Assembly (NCBI GenBank): GCA_022749755.1
Contig: CM040440.1
Span: forward strand, 6,249,269-6,313,268
DNA: 64,000 bases
From: Azadirachta indica
Lineage: Eukaryota; Streptophyta; Magnoliopsida; Sapindales; Meliaceae
Direction of reading: 5' to 3'
Shown: positions 23,001-35,000 of the stretch, piece after piece
Layout of the letters: every line of letters begins with the position of its first letter
How positions within the stretch are numbered: the stretch's first letter is position 1
The notes under the pieces: model-generated
What the model saw: only the letters and a program-made list of their open reading frames with translations
The model's database searches: none
What the model was told of the DNA's origin: nothing
Position numbers and translations under genes: made by a program

Positions 23001-26000
23001 GAGAAGCAAATTGAAGATACACCTGAAGCATGCCTGAGTGCAAATTCCACCATCCTAGAGCAGGCATCTGTTGCAGGGACAGAAACAACAGAACTGATCC
23101 CAAAAGCAAGTGAAACGGATAGAGAGAAACTTCAAGAGGCTTCTGGACCAGAATTTGAAGAAACTGTGACTGTAGACAAGGCGGAAAACCCAGATCAAGA
23201 GACGCAGAAGACTGGAGAAGCTTGTGACACAGTGACACAAGAAATATCAGCTAACAGTGAGTAGTTTCAAAATTGAGCATTTCTTTATCAACAATTGATG
23301 TTTCACGTAGCAGGAAATAAAGTAAAATACCTAGTGCTAGGAGAGCTATTTGATCATGAACTAATGACTTTGAAACACCTCGTGCAGGTGCCGATGCTGG
23401 AAAATGTGTAATTTATGCCGAAGCCTCCGTTGAGGTTAACAATTCTGCGGCCAGAGATGAGGAGGTTGAGCAAAATATTCAAGTTGAAAGTCCTCTGGAG
23501 GCAGTGCCAGAATTCACTGGTCAAGACAAGAGCTGCAGAGCAGAAGATAATGACAAGAGCAATAACATCACAAACGAAGAGGTTTGATTATAACATTCAT
23601 ATAGCGAAAAACACAAAATGCTAACTTACTTTCTCATTGAATTTCAATCTTCATCTGTTTTGTATAACCTGATCTGCCAACGCAAGAGCATGATGGAACA
23701 AAGATTGCAGCCAACATAGTTGCTATTGATGAACAGGTCATAGAAGGCAAAGCTTTACAAATCTCTCCGGAATCAATTGATATACAAAATGTCGAGAGTT
23801 GTCAAGGCAGTAAAAATTTGGCGGGAGAGTCAAAAGGAGAGAACGAAAGAGAACAGGTCACAGAAGAAAGCACAGTACCTGAATCAGTTGAACAAGTTTC
23901 GGTCAATAACGTAAGAGATGAGAAAAAGGAAGCAGAGGAGTCCACAAAAGAGGTTAGCTGAACTGTGAACTTCTCACTAACTAGCTTCTTTCCCTTATTT
24001 AAGTCCGTAGTTTATTTGCTGATTTGAATTTAAAATCATATGCAGATTTTAGAGAATTCTTACACAGCGGAAGCCGTTGAGAGCATTACTCATGAGACTA
24101 TTGAGAACATTGAAAGTCCCAAGGACATTCTTGATGGTTCCTCGGTACAGCAAGGGAAAAGTCTGCAGAGTGAAGAAAGAAACCTAACTTCCACAGACAC
24201 TTCACCAGAGGAGGAAAAAAGTGAGGTATCCAAAAAAAATGACGGTGATCCTGAGCCAAATGATGATAAAGATAACAGGGAAAAGAAGACAGCAGAAAGT
24301 GAAGAAGATTTAAAAAATATCTCGGAGACAAATGAAGCAGAAAAGGAGCTTCCATCTTCATCGTCCATAACATCCGGCAAAAATGAGGCATTCAGTTCAG
24401 ATGCTGATAAAACTCCTGGTGATGTGCAGGAAGGAGCTACTCAGAACCTTAAAGAAACTCTGCAGAAAGAAGAAAATGAAAATGAAACAGAAGTTAAAAA
24501 TGACACTAGGTGCAGCAAATTAGACATTGAGGAGGTGAGAGAATGAACTCTTAACTTTTCAATTCTCTCTTCTATACCATGTTAAAGTTATCACTTCTAT
24601 ATTATTAGAATTTAGATATTATTATTGGCCTCTTATTATCAGCTTAAAATTTTGAATAGAGCAGTAATTTAATATAGCATCGAGTCATTTTGATCAAGTG
24701 GTCTGTGTTTGAATCCCCTCTTGCTTTATATCAAAGTATAACAAGAGTCAGTCTCACATAGTATTCGTGATGCAGGATCTTGAAAGAATTGCTGAAACAT
24801 CTGACACAAGCAAAAACAAAGAGAGTATGGTTTTTGAACCAAATTCAGAAGTGGATAACATTATGGTTGAAGATGAAATAAAGAAGGAAGAATCTGAAGA
24901 GGTCTGATTTGGAAATAGGAATTTAACTTAACTCCTAGTTTTAGACACGAAATTTTCATTTCTTCTGTGCCACTCTTCATTAACTTAAACCTTCATCTGT
25001 TGTGCAGTTAAATCAAGCTTCCAATGATGGAGGCAAGGATGAGGAAATTGAAAAACAGAACATAAAAGAAGAGTGCAGTCCTACAAATATCTTACCGGAA
25101 CCTATGGGAGAAGCATCACTTCAGAGCTCCAAAGAGGAGAAAGTTGATCAATCTGTTGAACTTGAAGAAGAGAAAATTGAGCAGAGGTCTCAAGGAGATG
25201 AGTTTGAACAAGTCAACGATACATACATCTCACCTCTGTCAATTGCAAAAGAAACAGTTGAGGACTCTGAAGGCAATGAAAACGAGGCAGAAAATACAGG
25301 AGCGAATGACACAGAAGAGGTGGTAGAAGAGACCAATAGTAGAAGCCTTGTACCCAAATCAGTTGAACAAAGTCCTCTGAAGAATTTAGAAGATGATAAA
25401 ATGAAGGAAGACGAGTCCACAGGAGAGGTTGCTGGACCATCAACTTATTTTTTACTTGTTTCTTTTGCAAAATTTAATTCACTGTCCCATTTGTTGATTT
25501 AAGATTTGAAATCCGTGTGCAGATTTTTGGGAATTCTAAGACATCAGAGGGAACTGAGACTGCTGCACATTACACAAGTACAACCACTGGAAGCACCACA
25601 GAAATTCTTGATACTTCGCCCGTGAAAAAAGGGGAGAGTTTGGAGAATGAAGAGAAGAACCAAACTGCAACAGAATCTTCAGCAGAGGAGAAGAGGAACG
25701 AGGACAGATTTCTTGGTATGGTAGCTGAAGAGAACATCAATCATAATGAGCTACTTGGTGCTAAGGATAACACCGAAAAGAAACCATCAGTAAGTGAAGA
25801 AGATTTACAATGTAACCTCCAGGAAAATGAACCAGCAGAGAAGCATGAACGGTCAATATCTGTGATGCCCAGTGAGAATGAGGCTTTTACTTCAATTGCT
25901 GATAAGACTCCTTGCCCAACTGAGGAAGGTACTTCTCAGGATCTTGGTGAAGCTCAACAGAAAGTAGACAATGTCGAAGAAACAGAAGAGAAGAATGACA

Positions 26001-29000
26001 ATGAGGACAATAAAATAATGACAGAGGAGGTGAATGCTGATAAAACTCCTTGCCTTACTGAGGAAGGAACTTCTCAGGATTTTAATGAAGCTCCACAGAA
26101 TGAAGACAATGACAGAGAAACGGAAGAGAAGAGTGACACTGAGGACAATAAAATAGCAAAGGAGGAGGTGAATGAATAAATCTTTAAATTTCAATCATCT
26201 CTTCTATTCCATCACTCTATCTATCATTTGTGTATGTAAGGGAGTTAATGGTGTCATTCACATAATGCTGCAGAATCTTGAAAAAGTTGCTGAGTCATCT
26301 CATGGAAGCAAAAACACGGAGAATGTAGTCTTGGAACTGAAGTCAGAGAAGGATAAAATGCTTGTTCAAGATGAGATAAAGGAGGAATCAGAAGAGGTCT
26401 GATTCTAAGATATGATTCTCGCTTAACTCCTATCTTTTGAATGCTTATCTTTTCTGTTCTTGCATTCTTCATGAAATTAAACCCTCATCTTTGCTGCAGT
26501 TGTATGACAATTCTGAGAAATCTGGCAAGTCTGACTCTGAGAAGCACGACACATTGGAAGAATGTGGCACTACAAACGATTTACCAGAAATGACTGAAGA
26601 GAAAACACATCAAAGCTTTGACGAAGGAAAAGAGGAAGTGCCACTAAAAACTGAGGTTTGGAACATCATGTTTAGGTTATCAATCAACATCTTTTTGATT
26701 CATATTTAACGAGCAAAACCATTACTCCTTGTATAGGTGTGTGAAGAACTTGTGATAACCACAACCAATGTAGGGGAGGATGTTGAAAAACAAATTATAG
26801 AGGAAAATGCAGTTGAGCAGTCACGAGAGCTTGAAGAAAACTTGCAACAAAGCTCTAAAGAAGATAATATGGCTGCAAAGACATCCGACCAAGAGGTAAG
26901 CTAGACTTGTTTCATTATTTTCCTAAATAATGTTCACTGAGGCAAAAGCTTAGAAAAACAGGTAGTGCAAGATGATTTGTTTTGTTTTAAGTTTAATTCG
27001 TAGCCTCTTTGTTGATCTAAAACTTAAAATCCATGTGCAGGCTTCTGAGAATTCTAAGACGTCAGGAGTACCTGAAAATGCTGCAATTGAGACAAGTGCA
27101 ACCATTGAGAGCACTACAGAAATTCTTGATACTTCCATGGTGAAACAAGAGGAGAGTTTGGACAACAAAGAGAAGAACCAAACTGCAACAGAATCTTCAG
27201 CAGAGGAGAAAAGAAATGAGGCGAGCTGCCCTGTCATGGTGGCTGAAGGGAACAACAATGATAATGGGCTACTTCGTGAAAAGGATAACAGTGAAAAGAA
27301 ACCGTTAATGGGTGAAGAGGATTTACAACATACCTTGCAGGAAAATGAACCAGAAGAAAACTATGAACCATTGTCATCTGTAATCTCCAACCAAAATGAG
27401 GCATTTAGTTCAATTGCTGATAGAACTGCTTGCCTTAGAGAGGAAGGAACTTCTCATCATCTTGATGAAGCTCCACCGAAAGAAGATGACAAAGAATCGG
27501 AAGAAAAGAATGACGCGGAGGATAATGGAAGAGCAATGGAGGAGGTGAATCAATGAATCTTTAAATTTTCAGTCATCTTTTCTATGCCATCACTCTATTG
27601 ATCACTCTTCTATATAATGGAGTTAACGGTGTCATGCTCATGCTGGTACAGAATCTTGAAATATTTGCTGAGTCATCTGATTCAAGCAAAAGCACACAGA
27701 GTATAGCCTTGGAACCAAAGTCAGAGAAGGATAAAATGCTGGCTCAAGATGAGATAAAGAATGAAAAATCTATAGAGGTCTGATCTTAAGACTTGACTGT
27801 CACTTTACTCCCATCTTTTATTTCTTCTTGACAATTTTCATGAAATTAAATCCTCATCAATGCTGCAGTTATATGAAGATTCTAAGAATGCTGGCAAGTC
27901 TGAGTCTGAAAAACACAACACATTGGAAGAATGCGCTATTACAGATATCTTACTGGAACCTACCGAAGAGAAAACACATAAAAGCTTTGAGGAAGGAAAA
28001 GAGGAAGAGACACTAAAAACTGAGGTTTGAAAATTCATGTTTAAGTTGTCAGTCAAATGTATTTTTTATTCATATTTAACAAGAAAAATCATCACTCCTT
28101 GTATAGGTATGTGTAGAACCTGACGCAACCAGTGTAGCTGAGGATGCTGCTGAGAAACAAATTGCAGAGGGGGAAAGTACAGTTGAGCCATCTAGAGAAC
28201 TTGAAGTAAAGAAAGTTGAACAGAGCTCTAAAGAAAATGATATGGCTGCAAAGACATCCAAAGAAGAGGTAAGCTATACTTTGAGCCCAAAATGAATTGC
28301 GGAGCCTATCAACTTCAACTTCTCTGGTTACTCTATAAATGTTAGTACGACATTTTAATTCAATGCCTCACCCATTTTCCTCGTGCAGGAGTGTGAGATA
28401 ACTCAAATAGCTAATGAAGCTGAGGACACGGGAAGGCAGAACATAGAGAAAGGACGTGCTGATGACGAGAATTTTGAGCTACTAGCAAGAGGAACAGACA
28501 ATGAGGATACTTTAGTCAAGAACAATGAGGAAAAAGAATATGACAAACAGGTGAGTTTCAGTTATTTTACAAGCAAACAAATAATCAACCACAACCAGTA
28601 ATAATATGTCTGATATCATACAATCACAAACGCCTGCACATAAATTCTATTTCAATCAAAACCAATGGAGCCTAAGCAGAGACTTCATAGTTAACATAAC
28701 TGATACAAGGTTTATCACACAAATGTCAACAGATAACTCTTACCTTAAAAGATTTACCTGAATCCTCTTTGATCTTATGATTTCTGCCCGTTTCATGTTT
28801 TCCTTGGGCTCATTAAGGAAAATTCTTTTACTTGTGGGTATGCAAGGCCTTTGAGCCAGAAGTTTCAAGCACAGCCATAGAAAAAGAGGACATCGTGGAA
28901 GAAACTGTGGGGGAAAACTCAAAAGAAGATGAAAGGACAACATTGAAGTTAAAAGACCAGGTCAGCTGTTAAAGTAAAGCTGAATTGTTTTCAAACTCTT

Positions 29001-32000
29001 CCTTTCTAGCCATTCAAATTTTGGTGACTAACAAATTCATCCAATAATCAGGTTGATGACTCAAATTTATTCATAGAAGACACTGAGGCAACAAGATCAG
29101 CTGAGGACAGAGTCTCTCAGACGTTAAAGGACAGGGCAGAAACAGATGTCAACACAAAAGAATCAGAAGCAGAAACACCAATAATAGAAACCAATGAAGG
29201 CCTAACTGAGGAGTCTGCCATGGTGGTACATTCGTCAAACAAAGAATCTGAACAAAAAATCAAAAAGAAAGAAGAGACTACCGCCGAGGATTTGGATTCT
29301 GCATCGACTACAGTGGTCACAGAAGAAAAAGGCTTACAGGAAACCAAACCAGAAGACATAAAGCAGGAAAAAGAGGAGAATACCGCTGAGGATTCAGATT
29401 CTGCGTCAACTACAGTGGGCAGAGAAGAAAAAGGCTTACAGGAAACCAAACCAGAAGACATAAAGCAGGTAGACAGTTCCGCTCCTACCTTTAAAGGGAA
29501 GGACATAGAAGAAACTGAATCAAAAGAGACAACACGGGAAAGTGTGGATATCAGCGGGAAACCTGAAGAAACATCTGACTTGGGTAAGAAGAGTGACAGT
29601 CAGATTCCAACAGTAGCTAATAAAGCTGGAGAAACAAATGAAGGCCTAATCAAAGAGTCTGCCATGGTGTCAAACACACCAACCGAGGGAACAGAAGAAG
29701 AAATCGCGGAAAAAGAAGAGATTATTATCGAGGATCCATATTCTGTACCCGGTACCGTGGTAACAGAAGCAAAAAGCTTACAGGAAGCTAAACTAGAAGT
29801 CAAAGAGCAGGTACAAAGTGTTGCTCCTACTTTTGAGGAGAAAGGGAAAGCAGAAATGGAAACAAAGGAGGCAGCCCTGGAAAGTGTAGACAACAATCTG
29901 AAACCAGAGGTCACATCCGACTTGGTTGAGAAGAGGGATAATGAGATTCTAACAGTGGCAGATACAGGTAGAGAAACTAATGAAGGCATAATTGAAGAGT
30001 CTTCCATGGGGTCACAATCAGCAAACAAGGAAACAGAAGAAGAAATCAAAGAAAAAGAAGAGACTTCTATCAAGGATTCAGATTCTGCCTCTCTTACAGT
30101 GGTAACTGAAGAAAAAGGCTTACAGGAAGCTGAACCAGAAGAGAAAAAGCAAGTAGAAAGTGTTGTTCCTGCTTCCGAAGACAAAGGCATAGCTGAAGTT
30201 GAAACAAAAGAAACAACACTGGAAAGTGTAGACTTCTATGTGAAACCGGAGGACGCGACCAACTTGGGAGAGATGAGGGACAATGAGATTCCAACAGCAG
30301 CTGATAAAGCTGGAGAAACAAATGAAGGCTTAGCGGAAGAGTCGGCCATGGTGTCACCTACAACAAACAAGGAAACTGAAGAAGAAATCGAAGAAAAAGA
30401 AGAGACTACTATGAAGGATTCAGGTTCCGAGCCTATTACAGTGGTAACAGAATCAAAAAGATTACAAGAAGCTGAACCAGAAGACAAAAAGCAGTTGGAA
30501 AGTGTTGGTCCTGCTTTTGAAGAGAAGGGCATGGCAGAAATTGAAACTAAAGAGACAACCCTGGAAAGCGAAGACATCAATGAGAACTCGGAGGGCATAT
30601 CCTACTTGGGCGAGAAGAGGGATAAACAGAATCCAGCAGTGGCAGATAAAGCCGGAGAAGAAATCAAAGAAAAGGAAGAGACTAGTATCGATGATTCAGA
30701 TTCTGCATCCATCACAGTGGTAACAGAACAAAAATGCTTGCAGGAAGCTGAGCCAGAAGAGAAAAAGCAGGTCGAAAGTGTTGTTCCTGCTTCTGAAGAG
30801 ACAGGCATGGTTGAAACTGAAACAAAAGAGACGACACCGGAAAGAGTAGAAATCAATGCGAAACCAGAGGACACAACCGACTTGGGCGAGAAGAGGGACA
30901 ATTGGATTCCAACAGTAACAAATACGGCTGGAGAAACACGTGAAGGTCTAGTCGAAGAATCAACCAAAGTGTTGCATACGTCAGACAAGGAAACTGAAGA
31001 GATCAAGGAAAAAGAAGATATTGTTATTGATGGTTCAGATTCTGCTTCTGTTACTGCAGTAATAGAAGCAAAGGACTCACAGGAAGCTGAACCAGAAGAC
31101 AAAAAGCATGTAGAAAGTGTCGTTCCTGCTTCTGAAGAGACAGGCAGGGTTGAAACTGAAACAAAAGAGACGACACCGGAAATTGTAGAAATCCGTGCGA
31201 AACCAGAGGACACAACCGTCTTGGGCCAGAAGAGGGACAATGAGATTCCAACAGTAACAAATACGGCTGGAGAAACACATGAACGCATAATCGAAGAATG
31301 TGCCAAGGAGTCGCACACGTCAGACAAGGGAACTGAAGAAATCAAAGAAAAAGAAGACATCGGTACTGATGATTTAAATTCTGCTTCTGTTACTGCAGAA
31401 ATCAAAGAAAAAGAAGACATCGGTATCGATGATTCAGATTCTGCTTCTGTTACTGCAGTAACAGAAGCAAAAGACTCAGAGGAAGATGAACCAGAAGACA
31501 AAGAGCTAGAAAGTGTCGTTCCTGCTTCTGAAGAGAAAGGCATGGCCGAAATTGAAACAAAAGAGACAACGCTGGAAAGTGTACACATCAATGTGAAAGC
31601 AGAGGTTACATCTGACTTCGGGGAGAAGAGGGACAGGGAAATTCCGGGAGTGGCAGACGAAGTTAGAGAAACAATAGACAGTGAAATACAAAATGATGTC
31701 CGTGATGCAGGAAGTGAAGATCACTCAGAGGTGACCATTCTCGACAAGCCTTCAGAAGAAATATCAGAAGATGACCTGAAGGAATATTCCACAATAGCAT
31801 CGGAAGAACTTGAGCACACGACCACTGAAGTGAGTGGGACGGTAGATAGAACTCCAGCTCAAGATCAAGGCCCGTTTGAAAACACACGGCCTACTAGTGT
31901 TGCCAAAGGAATAGATGGGACGTTGATGAATAAGCAGGATACAACGAGAAATCCAGTAAATGTCTCTGAATTGGAGTCTCTGGATATTGAAAAGGAAACT

Positions 32001-35000
32001 GCGAATGAGGATCTCCAGAAACAAAAGGTGGAGCCTGACCTGGAAAATGCCCAAAATTTGTCTAATTCAGAAGATGTTGAAATCTCAAAAGGCGAAGAAA
32101 CTGGAAAACTAGCAGATCAAGGTGATGTTTGCAAATCGACAACTTCCAAAGATGTGGAATCATTGAATCTAGGAGTACAGATGGAAAAAACAGAAGATCA
32201 AGAACCACTTGACAAGACATCGAAGACTATGGAAACATCTGGTGTATGTATAGAAAGTGAAAAGGCTATCGCGGAACAAGAGATTTCCAAATGTAAACCG
32301 GAGGAAGTTGAAGTGGAAAGTGCACCAGTTCAACTGGAAGCAGAAGTTCATAGCCAGAGACATGAGGATGTAAACAACACAGATGATGGATCCGCAACAG
32401 AAGAGGTGAGAGCAACATTCTTTCTTTCAATATTAACTATTGGACGTTAAATTTACAGTAATAGCTTTCTTGTCTTTTTTCATTTCTCGTTTTGTACAAT
32501 TGAGCATTTTGGAGAGCTCCATTAAGATTGAATTCAAATATGTTGTGATTATGCTGGAGATTCAAATTTTATGCCATCATTTTGATTGCAACAGAATCTT
32601 GAGTGCACCTCTGAATCTGTGGCTGAAAATCAAACTCGTGAAACACTCCCTGCATCTGAGAAGATTCAGACTGAGGAAAGCAACACGCACAACCAAAATC
32701 AGGAAGATGATGAGCCAGAGGAGAAAGAGGAGTCACAATTGGAGGCTGAAGAGCACAAAGAACAAAATGCAAATGAGACCAGCAAGGTTGTCATCTTAAC
32801 TGAAAAGATCTATGAGAAACGGGCATAGTTTATTTACTTTTATAAACTATTTCATTTAAATATGTTTTCCTTATCTCCATTTGAACAGGAACAAGAGGGA
32901 GCTGGGCAACCTGAAGACATCAAAGAATTAGTTGCAGAGGAAGAACATGATATAAATGAACTTCATGCATCATCCATTGTAGATAAAACAATTGATGAGG
33001 TCAGCTTAACAAAAATTTAGTGATTTTTGCTTTAATATTTTACAGATAATGTTCTCTTCATTTCGTTTATGAACACAAGTCAACTTTTTCTCAAACAGAT
33101 GGAAAACTCTACTCCAGTAAGTAGTGAATATGATAAAGCAGATCTGAAAGAGCAAATGAAAGCAGAGAACTCAAAGGTTGAAGAACATTCAGCCAGGGAA
33201 ACAGAAGCATCCTTGACAAGAGAATCAGAAGAACAGCAAGCACAGGACGTACGTATTGGACCTGATGTGAAAGAGTTGAAAGAAAAAATTGGAGAGACCG
33301 TTGAGGAACCACAAGATGGTTACAACATGATTGATGATGCAACTGTGACTGCAAAGACAGAGACAAGCTCAGGGGAAGCTGAGCTAGGTGACAAAATTGT
33401 AAAGGACTTCCACATTGAAGCAACAGAAGCTGAGAATGGTCAACAGGGTAAAGAAGTTGACAATGTGAAACTTGAAGAAACATCTGAATTGGCATCTGAG
33501 CTACCACTGAATGATAACGGCCATGCCAAGAGAGAGACTTTGATTGTAGAAAACAGGGATATCACTGTACCTGACGAAGCCAAAATAGCTTTTGAAACTG
33601 TTTCCGTGTCCAGGGACCTGGGCACAGAACCAGGAGAGGCTTCAGTTGGAGAAAGCCAAATAGTGGGAAAGCCAGGTCAAAACCCAACTAATAATGATGA
33701 TAATGCAGGGAGAGAGAATGTAGCAGTGGAAGATGCAGTTACAGATGAAGATGAGGAAGCCAAAATAGTGTCTAATGTTGTTGATGAGATCAAGGATCTT
33801 GGTGCAGAAGAGACTTCTGAAGCTGTGAAAGGCCCAACTGCAGAAAACATGGACCAGATTCAAACTGGTGATCGTGAGCACACACAAGAAGATGGTGTGA
33901 CAGTGGAAAATCCTAAAGCGGATGAAGTTAATGAAATCAAAGCGGTCTCTAAAGCAACTTTTGGGTCCAACGGTCAGGAAACTGAAGAATCCGCTAGCGA
34001 AATCCCAGCTGTTGAAAACAGAGATGTAGGTGAACCTGAGGAAACCAAGATAGCTTCTGCAGCTGTTATTGAGTCCAGAGGCCAAGGTGCGGAAGGGGTC
34101 GAAGTTGGGAAAAGCCAAACAGTGAGAACGCCAGATCAAGAACCCGATAATTACGATGATAATGAAGGGAGAGAAAATGCAGCTGTGGAAAACTCAGGTG
34201 CAAATGAAGTGGAAGAAACCAAAACAGTAGGAGATGAAATCAAAGTAGTCGCTGATACAATTTATGAGTCCAAAGGTAGGGACGCAGAAGAAGGTGAAGT
34301 TGAGGAAAGCCAAACAGTGGGAAAGCCAGATCAAGTCCCAACTAATGATGATGATAATACTCAGACAGAAAATGAAGCTACGGAAAATTCACGTGCGGAC
34401 GAAGTTGAGCAAGTGAAAACAATCTCAGATGCTGTTGAAGGGAGCAAGGATCAGGGCCTCGGAGAGGCCGTTGAAACTGGGAAAAGCCCAATTGTGGAAA
34501 AGATGGACCAGATAACAACTAGCGGTTCTAAGCATGCACAGAAAGAGGGGGTGACGGTTGAATATCCAAAAGCAGATGAAGTTAAGGAAATCAAATTAGT
34601 CTCTCATACAACTTATGAATCCAACGGTCAAGACACCGAAGCATCTGCTGAGGAAATCCCAACTGATGAAAAGCTGGACCAAGTTCTCGCTGAAAACTCT
34701 GAGCAAGCAGAGGAAGGGAGAGTAACCATCCAATATCCAGATGCAGCAGAAGTGAAGGAGCAAATCACTCAAAACATTGATGAAGCTGAGAAAAACCCAG
34801 ATTCCAACAAAATTGAAGAAGCAAGCAAAGCAGCATCTGATATTGAGGCTGTTACAGAAAACAAAATTATTGCTGATCAGACTGCCTCGGCGGAGGCATT
34901 AAATGCACAACATTGGACTCCAACCTCGACATTGACTTCCACGCATGAAATCATCGCCACGGTTCAGAAAATAGAAGAAGAGAAGTTGGAAGATCAGGTT

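Larger units (their letters stand above)
24046..28268 (+). repeat. Multi-exon module in three tandem copies
   Basis: Exons 9-12 (25523-26895) and exons 13-16 (27041-28268) match one to one, in order and nearly in length: 645/504, 123/126, 156/156 and 159/162 bp. Examples are SEKDKMLVQDEIK versus SEKDKMLAQDEIK and EEKTHQSFDEGKEE versus EEKTHKSFEEGKEE. Exons 6-8 (24046-25427) are an older third copy: exon 7 matches exons 10 and 14 (AETSDTSKNKES versus AESSDSSKSTQS), and exon 8 stands where exons 11 and 12 would be. Introns are related too: those after exons 7, 10 and 14 all start gtctgat and share an aact-cc-tatctttt core and an 'attaaaccttcatct'-type end. The unit was therefore duplicated as genomic DNA. 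Confidence 0.85.

Noticed and set aside
29600..30190. 196-residue minus-strand frame
   Set aside because: Same antisense shadow of the acidic tandem repeat.
30602..31591. 329-residue open frame on the minus strand inside exon 19
   Set aside because: It is Ser/Val/Phe-rich low-complexity sequence produced by reading GAA/ACA/TCA-rich codons backwards. The plus frame is continuous with splice-consistent exons, and similar antisense frames occur throughout the repeats.
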